64,000 bases of DNA from Thermobifida alba (lineage in GTDB: Bacteria > Actinomycetota > Actinomycetes > Streptosporangiales > Streptosporangiaceae): positions 4,508,422 through 4,572,421 of the forward strand of contig NZ_CP051627.1 in NCBI RefSeq assembly GCF_023208015.1, given 5' to 3'. Below are positions 36,236 to 43,716 of the stretch, in pieces (position 1 is the first letter of the stretch; the number at the start of each line of letters is the position of its first letter). The notes beneath the pieces were generated by a model. The model was not told the DNA's origin, did not search any database, and was given only the letters and a program-made list of their open reading frames with translations. The position numbers and the translations under genes were made by a program.

Positions 36236-36950
36236 GAAGCAGGGGCTCCACGGCTGGCGAGCATTTTTGGTCATCGTATTTTCGGGGGGTCTTGCGGGAG
36301 TCCTCTTTGTAGCAGTTGCTTTTGGTGGTGTGCGAAGTCTTTTGTCTAGTGAAACCTCGCTCTCTTCATCCGGGGGTGGTGTAGGGGGGAATTCGGTTGA
36401 ACCGAGGAAGCCGAGGGAGAGTATAGCCCCTGGCGTCATAGATCTATGTGAGATAGTTGAAGGAAAAGGATTGATGTCAGCTTCTTCGATGAATCGCGTG
36501 GATTCTCGGAAATTTTATCGAGATGGTAATGATCTGGAATTCGGTGTGAGGACTGTGGTGGATGATTGTACTTGGGAGGTGGTTGGAACTGGTGGGCATC
36601 TATGGGACTTGAATCTCTCTTATGTCGCCTTTATTGAAGATGGAGAGGACTCTTCAAAGGAAGACATGTCTCGAATGGAATTTGAAAGGAGGGTCGAAAG
36701 GGCGTCGGACCTCTTCTTGTCAATTTCTAGTGAAAGTGGATCTATTGGAAATGGGGAATGGTTTGCCTATGGGGAATTTGATGAAGAAGTTGATGGGTAT
36801 GTGGCGGTGCAGGAGGTCAAGAGCGGGATCTTTGAGATAAGAATCTCTGGAAGGGAGGGAATTCCTGTCCTGGAGAAGGATTTTAAAACTGCGGTTGGTA
36901 AGGCTGCCCCTCATCTTGTGGGAGCCTTTACTGCACAAATTCCAGATTGA
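36228..36950 (+). CDS. Membrane-anchored extracytoplasmic protein, low G+C, unknown family
   Basis: Protein of 240 residues with one N-terminal membrane helix (AFLVIVFSGGLAGVLFVAVAF), a Ser/Gly-rich linker and an acidic C-terminal domain. The domain has two cysteines (DLCEIV and VDDCTWEVV) spaced as in DUF3558-type secreted proteins; that link is tentative. GTG 36228 lies eight bases inside the hydrolase gene. Composition is strikingly unlike its neighbours (24 of 60 bases are G or C at 36481-36540) and codon third positions are A/T-rich, a sign of recent transfer. As last gene of the cluster it could be an accessory or exclusion protein acting with the low-G+C loop of the VirB6-like channel. 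Confidence 0.7.
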   Translation: MSKKQGLHGWRAFLVIVFSGGLAGVLFVAVAFGGVRSLLSSETSLSSSGGGVGGNSVEPRKPRESIAPGVIDLCEIVEGKGLMSASSMNRVDSRKFYRDGNDLEFGVRTVVDDCTWEVVGTGGHLWDLNLSYVAFIEDGEDSSKEDMSRMEFERRVERASDLFLSISSESGSIGNGEWFAYGEFDEEVDGYVAVQEVKSGIFEIRISGREGIPVLEKDFKTAVGKAAPHLVGAFTAQIPD

Positions 36951-36986
36951 TTAATTGTAGAGCTTTTTGGTTGTTCTGGAGGACTG

Positions 36987-38135
36987 TTGAGTACCGTTGC
37001 TCTGGGCGATGAAGGCATCAGGAAGCCTTTCGTTGATGGTGGTACTCCCCGGCTGGCCTCCCAAGAACGCCACCACCGCAACGAACTAGAACGCCTCCTC
37101 AAGACCATCCTCGGCCGCCATCGAAGTCTGTGGTCCCGTGCCGCCACTCCCGCGGAGCGGCGGGAGCTCCTGACTCAGGCCCGCCCCTATCAGGATGAGC
37201 TCAAGGACCTGGTCTTCCTCTCACCTGAGGACCAGCAGCGGATTCTGCGCGACTATCCGGCCGTCGCCGACTCCCTGGTTGCCGAGGGCCGCGCCCCCGT
37301 CTCCGAGGTTCGCGAGCCGTCCGACGCCGAACTGGCCGAGATCTTCGCCGACCACTACCGGGCCAAGGTCACCGGGGAGCCCAGAACCACCCCCCGCGTG
37401 TTCCTGTTCGGCGGGCAGCAGGGTTCGGGCAAGACCGAGATGCAAAAAGACGCGCTGCGCGTCCTCGGCCGGGGCGCGGTGAGCTACGACGGCGACGACA
37501 ACGCCGAGTTCCACCCCGACTACGAGGACCTGATGCGCGCGGACGACGTCAACGTGCAACCGCTGCTCGCCGAGTTGACGAGTCCGCTGCACGACATGGT
37601 CCTGGACCACGTCACCGCACACCGCTACGACACGGTGGCCAGCCACCCCCTGCAACGCCTGGAGTGGGCACGCCTGTGGGTGGACCGGTTCCGGGATGCC
37701 GGGTACCACGTCAGCGTCGTCTACCTGGCCGTGCACGAGTCCACGAGTCTGCTCGCCACCGTGGACCGCTTCCAGACCGACTGGCGGGAGCGGTACGGCT
37801 TCGGCCGGTGGGTGGAACCGGAGTCGCACGACGCGAGTTACCGCCTGGTGCCGGACACCGCGCACACGCTGGAAGCCGAGGGCTACGTCGACTCGATGCG
37901 CGTGATCTCCCGCGACGGGCGGGTGCTGTACGAGAACCATCTCGGCCCCGACGGGCGGATGCGTGACGCGCTCGGCGCCCGCCGAGCCATCGAGACTGAA
38001 CGGAACCGCCGCCGGACCTCCCAGGAGATCGCGGACTTCGCGGCGCGCCTGCGCCGCCTGCGGCGCACCGCCCCGAGTTGGGCGCAACCGGTGCTTGTCG
38101 ACGCCGAACGGCGGCACCGGGCCGTCGCTGCCTAG
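36987..38135 (+). CDS. Zeta-toxin-type kinase
   Basis: Protein of 382 residues of the zeta/PezT family; characterised members phosphorylate UDP-sugar cell-wall precursors. The P-loop is FLFGGQQGSGKTEMQK (about residues 138-153). The acidic substrate motif is SYDGDDNAEFHPDYEDLM, and the Arg-containing region WRERYGFGRW lies further on. A roughly 130-residue N-terminal extension (PAERRELLTQARPYQDELKD, LSPEDQQRILRDYPAVADSL) precedes the kinase. TTG 36987 has GGAGG four bases upstream. No short epsilon-like antitoxin gene lies next to it; the upstream neighbour is the low-G+C protein and the downstream one converges. The extension may hold the toxin in check; that is speculation. Confidence 0.8.
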   Translation: MSTVALGDEGIRKPFVDGGTPRLASQERHHRNELERLLKTILGRHRSLWSRAATPAERRELLTQARPYQDELKDLVFLSPEDQQRILRDYPAVADSLVAEGRAPVSEVREPSDAELAEIFADHYRAKVTGEPRTTPRVFLFGGQQGSGKTEMQKDALRVLGRGAVSYDGDDNAEFHPDYEDLMRADDVNVQPLLAELTSPLHDMVLDHVTAHRYDTVASHPLQRLEWARLWVDRFRDAGYHVSVVYLAVHESTSLLATVDRFQTDWRERYGFGRWVEPESHDASYRLVPDTAHTLEAEGYVDSMRVISRDGRVLYENHLGPDGRMRDALGARRAIETERNRRRTSQEIADFAARLRRLRRTAPSWAQPVLVDAERRHRAVAA

Positions 38136-38149
38136 GGGCATGCCGGAGC

Positions 38150-38180
38150 CCGGTGCGGGCCGTCGCGCGACCCGCACCGG
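38150..38180. terminator. Bidirectional hairpin after zeta-toxin gene
   Basis: A 10-bp perfect stem (38150-38159 with 38171-38180) between the convergent zeta-toxin gene and the hypothetical gene at 38189. Confidence 0.65.
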
Positions 38181-38188
38181 TGCGGTGG

Positions 38189-38614
38189 TCACTCCTCCAG
38201 TGACAGGACAGCCCGCTGCCACGGCCGGGGCAGGGTCCGACCCTGGCGCAGCCACTCGTCCAGGGCCGTGAACGCCAGGTCGGCGGCCTCCCGGGCGCGT
38301 TCCCGCAGCGCGTCGGAGAGCGCGTCGTAGAGCAGGTCGGCGTGGTCGGCCTCCCAGGAGCGGTCCGGCAGTGCCATCTCGGGTGCCTCCTCGTCCAGGT
38401 GCGCGTGTGCGGCGACCCACCGCGCCCCCTCGGCCAGGTCGCGGGTGTCCGGTCCGGGGCCGTGGCCGACGGCGGAGACCAGCCAGGCTCCGTCCAGATC
38501 GCGGGTGACGTAGCCGAGGGTGCGGCCCAGTGAGTCGGAGACGACGTAGTGCGCGGGGTCTCCGGCGGCGTCCTCGCACAGTTCCGGAACCGGGTTGACT
38601 TCGTAGTTCCGCAT
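38189..38614 (-). CDS. Hypothetical acidic protein, partner of the upstream 128-residue protein
   Basis: Protein of 141 residues, acidic, without signal peptide or membrane segment. The first half looks beta-rich (HYVVSDSLGRTLGYVTRDLD, GAWLVSAVG) and the second half helical (DHADLLYDALSDALRERARE, AADLAFTALDEWLRQG). I do not recognise a family. Its ATG overlaps the stop of the preceding gene by one base (TGATG), so the two are translationally coupled. They are probably expressed from the region carrying the palindrome at 39086-39112 and controlled by the divergent GntR protein. Confidence 0.65.
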   Translation of the reverse strand: MRNYEVNPVPELCEDAAGDPAHYVVSDSLGRTLGYVTRDLDGAWLVSAVGHGPGPDTRDLAEGARWVAAHAHLDEEAPEMALPDRSWEADHADLLYDALSDALRERAREAADLAFTALDEWLRQGRTLPRPWQRAVLSLEE

Positions 38615-39000
38615 CAGGACGCCTCCGCCATGAGCAGGTCCGAGCCGGGCCGCTGGACCCGGGCCGCGCGGGCGCGTGCCCGCTCCCGTTCCTCGTGGGC
38701 GAGGAGGTAGGGCCGGATCATGGCCGGTTGCGGCAGGCTGTCCTCGGCGGGGACGCGCGGAGCCCAGGGCAGGTCGGGTCGGGGCGGCAGTGCGGTGGCG
38801 AGCGGCACCCGTGCCGCGTAGGGGCGGACCCGGGAGGGAGCGGCCGGGGAAGTGCGGCGGGCCGCCGCAGGCCGGGGTCGTTGCCCGTCACCGGACGGGG
38901 CGGACCACTCCCACTGGTCCCGCCGGGACACCCGGTGCAGCCCTCGGGACGGACGGATCATGCGCAGCGCCAAAGCGCACACGCCGAGTAGAGTTCTCAT
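38614..39000 (-). CDS. Hypothetical basic Pro/Arg-rich protein
   Basis: Protein of 128 residues, strongly basic and rich in Pro, Ala and Arg. The short hydrophobic N-terminus (MRTLLGVCALALRMI) could be a membrane or signal segment. The middle (RRTSPAAPSRVRPYAARVPL) is probably disordered, and the end (YLLAHEERERARARAARVQR) is helical. The TTGGAG sequence lies seven bases before ATG 39000. It is divergent from the GntR gene with the palindromic operator in between. No known family; it could be a small regulator or scaffold working with the coupled 141-residue protein. Confidence 0.55.
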   Translation of the reverse strand: MRTLLGVCALALRMIRPSRGLHRVSRRDQWEWSAPSGDGQRPRPAAARRTSPAAPSRVRPYAARVPLATALPPRPDLPWAPRVPAEDSLPQPAMIRPYLLAHEERERARARAARVQRPGSDLLMAEAS

Positions 39001-39085
39001 GTCAGCGCTCCAAGGCAGTGCTGGCCATGCTCCCGGGCCGTGCCAGCGGTCGCGGGAGCCTTTTGTTTGCAACTTTACCTTGACC

Positions 39086-39112
39086 GTGTCATGCCCTGCT
39101 ATGGCATGACAC
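39086..39112. promoter_or_regulatory. Palindromic operator between GntR gene and divergent operon
   Basis: Perfect inverted repeat with 10-base arms, GTGTCATGCC and GGCATGACAC (39086-39095, 39103-39112), around a 7-base spacer. It lies 40 bases before the GntR start and about 85 bases before the divergent gene, the classic place for an autoregulated GntR operator. A TTGACC -35-like hexamer at 39080-39085 directly abuts it. Confidence 0.7.
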
Positions 39113-39151
39113 AAACTAAGCAGCTCTTCCTAGGTCTGGCATTGTCTGGCT

Positions 39152-39427
39152 ATGGACCAGAGGTCTATACCCGACGGATACGGACCAGACAGCGAGCTTG
39201 ACTACGAGGGACCCGACCCCGTGTGGCTGCAACTCGCAGCCGTCCTGATCGCACGGATCGGACGAGGGGACTACCAGCCGAATCGCCCGATCCCCAGCAT
39301 CACCCAGCTCGTCCAGGAGTTCGGGTTGGCGAGGGGAACCGTACGGAAGAGCGTCGCCCTGCTGGAGGCACAGGGGTATGTGCGCACCGTCCCCGGCAAG
39401 GGGAGTTATGTCCTCCCTCGCAAGTGA
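39152..39427 (+). CDS. Short GntR-family DNA-binding protein
   Basis: Protein of 91 residues consisting of little more than a GntR-type winged helix-turn-helix (VWLQLAAVLIARIGRGDYQP, RPIPSITQLVQEFGLARGTV, RKSVALLEAQGYVRTVPGKG). The effector-binding C-terminal domain of full-length GntR regulators is absent, as in many actinobacterial plasmid- and island-borne versions. It probably binds as a dimer to the palindrome at 39086-39112 and represses the divergent gene pair and itself. No Shine-Dalgarno is obvious before ATG 39152, and a CATTGT hexamer six bases before it suggests a leaderless message. Confidence 0.85.
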   Translation: MDQRSIPDGYGPDSELDYEGPDPVWLQLAAVLIARIGRGDYQPNRPIPSITQLVQEFGLARGTVRKSVALLEAQGYVRTVPGKGSYVLPRK

Positions 39428-39438
39428 TTCCAACTTTG

Positions 39439-39496
39439 TTGATCTTGTGCCCAGGGACATTTAGGCACGCCCGGATGCCCCTGGGTACAAGATCAA
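39439..39496. terminator. Long inverted repeat between GntR gene and helicase gene
   Basis: 18-base arms (39439-39456 with 39479-39496) pair with one G-U and surround a 22-base loop; pairing can extend two or three bases further out. It lies between converging genes, so a bidirectional terminator is the simplest reading. An attachment-site role is also considered in the findings. Confidence 0.65.
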
Positions 39497-39507
39497 CGAC
39501 CCGCCTC

Positions 39508-42500
39508 TCACCCCGCCCGGACCGTGGAGTACGTCCACACGTCCGTGGGCATCGCGTGGTGCAGCCGCCAGGTGACCGCCATCGGCCTGCTGCCCGTGTG
39601 CTCCACGTAGTCGGCCGGGCCCAGCAGCATCCACGGTGCGGCGGAGCCGACCTCGGTGCTCTTGCTGCGGCGCACGAACAGCAGCACGTGGCTGCCCATG
39701 TCCCGGTGGTGCTGGTAGCGCTGCCCGGTGGCGGAGGTGTCGGCGGTCCGGTTCTGCGACTCCCAGTGGAACAGCCGCTCGTTCAGCGCGTAGTCCCGGT
39801 AGCGGGTCTGCGGTGAGAAGTCCTTCTCGTCCTTGTCCAGGGTGATCAGCAGCGCGTCGGTGGCGATGTCCGGGCACCACCGCACCCCCTCGCGGAAGTT
39901 GGCGGGCAGCAGTCCGCCGCCCAGGCGGCTCTGGCCCAGCGCGGACAGGATCTCCTCGCGGCTGTAGGAGGCGTGCACCGCCAGCGGCAGGCCGGGCGCG
40001 GTGTCCAGCAGCAGCGGCACGGGCACGTGCCGGGTGTGCGCCAGGCCGTACGCGACCACCTGGCGCAGTTCGTCGCGGACCGCCGGGTGGCGCCGGAGCC
40101 GGTCCAGCCCCTCCTGGTAGGTGGCGAAGCCGCCGCCGTTCGGCCACAGCGAGAAGAACAGCATCCGGGCGAAAGCCCGGTCGCCTTCGTCCAGGTCCGC
40201 GTAGTCGGGGGCGTCGTCGGCCAGCAGACGCGTGTAGGCGGCGGCCCGCACCGGGTCGTCGACGTGCAGGAACCCGGTCACCCGCCGGAGCAGGGCGGCC
40301 TCCCCGTCGGGGGCGGGGCCCGGCAGCAGGCCCGCGAGGCGCAGCAGGCCCGTCCACGACCGCTTGGAACGGTAGACCTCGGTGATGTCGTGGCCGCTCT
40401 CGGCGAGGTACTCGCCCAGGTCGGTGGTGCCGTGGTCGCGGATCTCCCGGACCAGTTGTCGTGCGTTGAGGGCGATCCGCTCCCTGATGTTGGCGAGGAC
40501 CGTCTCCTTGGCCTTGGGTTCCAGCACGATCTGGCAGCCCGACGGCAGGTGCGGGAAGTCCCGTTCGATCGCGTCGACCAGGCGGCGGCGGGTGAGGTTG
40601 GTCAGGGCCCGGAACCGGTTCTCGAACCGGAACTCCCGGCGGTGCTGGCCGACGAGGTCGAGGACGGTCAGCACCGCCTTGTCCGGGGTGCGCCGCAGGC
40701 CGCGGCCGAGCTGCTGGAGGAACACGGTCGCGCTGGAGGTGGGGCGGAGCAGCAGCAGGGTGTCCACGTCGGGGAGGTCGACGCCCTCGTTGAACAGGTC
40801 GACGGAGAACACCGCCTGGACGGTGCCGCCGCGCAGCCCGTCGAGGACCTCGCGGCGCTCCCGTTCGGGGGTCTTGCCGGACAGGGCCCGGGCGTTCAGG
40901 CCCGCCCTGCGGAAGAACTCCGCCATGTACTCGGCGTGCGCGACGGACACGCAGAAGCCGAGGGCGCGCATGCGGTGCGGGTCGGCGACCTTGTCCCGCA
41001 CTGCCCTGAGCACCAGGCGGGCGCGGGCGTCGTTGCCGGTGAACAGCCGGTCCAGGGCGTCCGCGGCGTAGTCGCCGCGCCGCCAGGGAACCCCGCTCAG
41101 GTCGGTGGTGTCGGTGACCCCGAAGTAGTGGAACGGGCTGAGCAGGTCGTTGTCGAGGGCCTCCCACAGCCGCAGTTCCGCGGCGATGCGGCCGTCGAAG
41201 AACGCGTCCTGGACGTTGACGCCGTCGGCCCGCTCCGGGGTGGCGGTGAGGCCCAGCAGTTCGCGGGGGCGCACGTGGTCGAGGAGCGCCCGGTAGCTCG
41301 CGGCCTGCGCGTGGTGGAACTCGTCGACCACCACCACGTCGAAGTGGTCGGGGGCGAAGGGCCAGGGGCGGCGCGCGGTGAGGGCCTGGATTCCGGCGAA
41401 CACGTGCCGCCAGGCGCGGGGCCGTTCGGTGCCGACGAGCAGTTCCCCGAACTCCGCGTCGTCGAGGACCTCCTGGTAGGTGCGGCGCGCGTGCTCCAGG
41501 ATCTCCCGGCGGTGCGCGACGAACAGCAGGGTCGGCCGCTCCCCGTACCGGTGGCGCAGGTTCCGGTAGTCCAGGGCGGCCAGGACGGTCTTGCCGGTCC
41601 CGGTGGCGGCGACCAGCAGGTTGCGGTTCCGGCCGTGGACGGCGCGTTCGACCTCCAACCGTTCCAGCATGTCCCGCTGGTGCGGGAACGGCCGGACCGC
41701 CAGCCCGGACAGGGTGATGCGGCGGTCGGAGGGGCGTCGGCCGCCCGCCTCGGCCAGGGCTTCGTCGAGTCGCGCGGTGTCGCGGTCCGGCCGGTAGGCC
41801 TCGAAGGCGGGGTCGTTCCAGTAGGAGTCGAAGGTGGCCGCGAACTTCCGCAGCACCGCCGGGGTGGCCACCGCCGACAGGCGCACGTTCCACTCCAGGC
41901 CGTCCAGCAGGGCCGTCCGCGACAGGTTGGAGCTGCCGACGTAGGCGGTGTGGTAGCCGCTGTCGCGCCAGAACAGCCACGCCTTGGCGTGCAGCCGGGT
42001 GGCGCGGGTCTCGTAGTTGACCTTCACCTCGGCGCCGAACTCGGTGGCCAGCCGGTCCAGGGCGCGGCGTTCGGTCGCCCCGAGGTAGGTGGTGGTGATA
42101 ACGCGGACCGGCACCCCGCGGGCGTGCGCGGCCCGCAGCGGCTGCTCCAGCCAGCGCAGCCCGTGCCACTTGATGAAGGCGCACAGCAGGTCGACCCGGT
42201 CGGCGGTGTCCAGTTCCCGGCGCAGTTCCGAGCCGAGGCGGGGTTCGTCGGGCGCGTTGGTGAGCAGCGCGGCCTCCGACAGCGGGATGGCCGGACGCCT
42301 GGGCGGTGCGTCCTCCTCCCCGCCGACGAGGGCGAGCAACCGCCGGGGGCCGTCGGCCACCCGTTCTGGACGGTCGTCCCCGGTGCCGTCCAGGGGGTCG
42401 AGCAGGTCGAGGAGGCGGTTGGCGGCGGCCACCCGTTCCTCCGGTTCCAGGCGGTGCAGGGCCTGTTCCACCCGGTCGGCGACGTAGCGGGCCAGGACGT

Positions 42501-42645
42501 GCGGGGCGGAGTGGTCGCCCACCTCTTCGCGTACCGCCTGCCAACCCTGTGCGGACAGGGTTTCGACGTACTGTTCGAGCCGGTCGGTGAGCAGGCTCTC
42601 GTACAGCCCGGCGGCCGGGCGGGAGCCTCGTGGGGGATGGGGCAC
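39508..42645 (-). CDS. PLD-nuclease/DEAD-type helicase/DUF3427 protein, candidate defence effector
   Basis: Protein of 1045 residues in three parts. The N-terminal part (about 130-290) is a phospholipase-D-like nuclease domain with a single HxK motif (ATRLHAKAWLFWRD) and GSSNLSRTAL. A superfamily-2 helicase (about 310-700) has Walker A VAATGTGKTVLAALD, box II VVVVDEFHHA and motif VI QQLGRGLRRTPDK. The C-terminal ~300 residues are a DUF3427-type domain. Proteins of this build occur in bacterial genomic islands and are suspected restriction or anti-phage enzymes; the activity here is inferred. GTG 42645 has GGAGG about seven bases upstream. No methylase or second subunit is adjacent, so it would act alone. 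Confidence 0.88.
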   Translation of the reverse strand: MPHPPRGSRPAAGLYESLLTDRLEQYVETLSAQGWQAVREEVGDHSAPHVLARYVADRVEQALHRLEPEERVAAANRLLDLLDPLDGTGDDRPERVADGPRRLLALVGGEEDAPPRRPAIPLSEAALLTNAPDEPRLGSELRRELDTADRVDLLCAFIKWHGLRWLEQPLRAAHARGVPVRVITTTYLGATERRALDRLATEFGAEVKVNYETRATRLHAKAWLFWRDSGYHTAYVGSSNLSRTALLDGLEWNVRLSAVATPAVLRKFAATFDSYWNDPAFEAYRPDRDTARLDEALAEAGGRRPSDRRITLSGLAVRPFPHQRDMLERLEVERAVHGRNRNLLVAATGTGKTVLAALDYRNLRHRYGERPTLLFVAHRREILEHARRTYQEVLDDAEFGELLVGTERPRAWRHVFAGIQALTARRPWPFAPDHFDVVVVDEFHHAQAASYRALLDHVRPRELLGLTATPERADGVNVQDAFFDGRIAAELRLWEALDNDLLSPFHYFGVTDTTDLSGVPWRRGDYAADALDRLFTGNDARARLVLRAVRDKVADPHRMRALGFCVSVAHAEYMAEFFRRAGLNARALSGKTPERERREVLDGLRGGTVQAVFSVDLFNEGVDLPDVDTLLLLRPTSSATVFLQQLGRGLRRTPDKAVLTVLDLVGQHRREFRFENRFRALTNLTRRRLVDAIERDFPHLPSGCQIVLEPKAKETVLANIRERIALNARQLVREIRDHGTTDLGEYLAESGHDITEVYRSKRSWTGLLRLAGLLPGPAPDGEAALLRRVTGFLHVDDPVRAAAYTRLLADDAPDYADLDEGDRAFARMLFFSLWPNGGGFATYQEGLDRLRRHPAVRDELRQVVAYGLAHTRHVPVPLLLDTAPGLPLAVHASYSREEILSALGQSRLGGGLLPANFREGVRWCPDIATDALLITLDKDEKDFSPQTRYRDYALNERLFHWESQNRTADTSATGQRYQHHRDMGSHVLLFVRRSKSTEVGSAAPWMLLGPADYVEHTGSRPMAVTWRLHHAMPTDVWTYSTVRAG

Positions 42646-42743
42646 CGGGGTCCTCCGTGGGGGGATGCGAGGCGATTATGCCACCCGTGCCCGCGGGGGC
42701 CGGTGCGGTGGACGTCCCGGGCGGAGGAGCGGCGGCCGGGGGC

Positions 42744-42763
42744 GGACGAGCGTTCGCTCGTCC
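42744..42763. repeat. Perfect 20-base palindrome upstream of helicase gene
   Basis: Arms GGACGAGCG and CGCTCGTCC around TT (42744-42752, 42755-42763), about 100 bases before the helicase start. It could be an operator or a small hairpin in the leader of the helicase message. Confidence 0.45.
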
Positions 42764-42933
42764 TTCGACGAGAGAAGACCGGCCGGCGGAGGCCGGGCAT
42801 GGCCGTATCCGGCCACGGTGTTCCCCGGAGGGGAGGCCGGGGCGTGGTTTCGACGGTTCGCACGAGGGCCGGTGGCGGTGGACGACGGTACCGGGGCGCG
42901 TGCACGCTCCCGGCTCGGACAGAAGGCCGGACC

Positions 42934-43528
42934 ATGCCGCCGTTCCGTTTCCCCCGTCGCGCCGTGTCCCCGGACGAATCGGGCGGTTGCGGTGGGCGGG
43001 GCTCGTCGCGGTCGCGGTGGCGGGCTGTGCGGACGACACCCCCGCCGAGCCGCTCCCCGAGGCGTCGGGCGAATCCCGGTACGTGAAGCAGGGGACGCAG
43101 ACCGTCTACGAGGACATGCTGATCGGTCTGATGGACGCCTCCTCCGCGGGGGAGGCGACCCTCCACGTCCACACAGACGACGTCGAGAGCGAGATCGTGA
43201 CGGCTGTGGCGGGGACGCCTTCCGGGTGGGGCGCCGGTCGGTCACCGTGGTGCGGGTCGGCACCGATCCGGACGGGGTGCTGCTGGGCATCGTGGACCCC
43301 GAGGACACGCCCGCTCCTGACGGGTCGCCGTCCCGGCGGCCCACCGCGGAGCCGGAGCCCGAAACAGAAGACGCCTTCGGGGGCAACCAGAGATCAGGAC
43401 GAGCGTGCCGGAGGGGAACGTCAGCGGGAACGGCGGCCGCCGCTGCTGAGGAAGAAGAGGCATCCTGCCGGCAGTGGAAGAGGTCCGACCGCCGGTCCGT
43501 GGACTGGCCGCTTGTGGTCACGGCCTGA
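42934..43528 (+). pseudogene. Broken copy of the calpain-associated lipoprotein gene
   Basis: Relic of the gene at 45178. The start (MPPFRFPRR) is in one frame, the lipobox and central part (VAVAVAGCADDTPAEPLPEA, RYVKQGTQTVYEDMLIGLMD) in a second, and the continuation (VGRRSVTVVRVGTDPDGVLL) in a third, so at least two frameshifts occurred, the second near 43200-43215. Similarity to the second half of the intact gene is missing. It sits immediately upstream of the protease gene while the intact copy lies immediately downstream, so the protease is bracketed by a duplicated partner gene. Confidence 0.8.
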
Positions 43529-43666
43529 TGGGGCGGCGCGGCGGGCGGCCCGGAACCGCCAAGCTCCCTGAAACCCGCTACCACCAGGGATTTCACAGTT
43601 CACCGGGGGCGTACGGCGCCGCGCTCGTTCCGGACAGCGGCCAGATCGGAAAAACCGGTTGATCAG

Positions 43667-43672
43667 TATGAT
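43667..43672 (+). promoter_or_regulatory. Candidate -10 element of the calpain gene
   Basis: TATGAT, five of six matches to the -10 consensus, 44 bases before the GTG start in a locally A/T-richer stretch. No matching -35 was found at the usual spacing. Confidence 0.35.
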
Positions 43673-43716
43673 GCGTCACTGTTGCCCGCAAACCGGCCGG
43701 CCCAACAGGACAGGCG

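Noticed and set aside
39461-43039. Long minus-strand frame of almost 1200 codons across the helicase gene
   Set aside because: It is out of frame with the helicase motifs, and its Arg/Pro/Gly-rich composition is typical of a shadow frame in high-G+C DNA.
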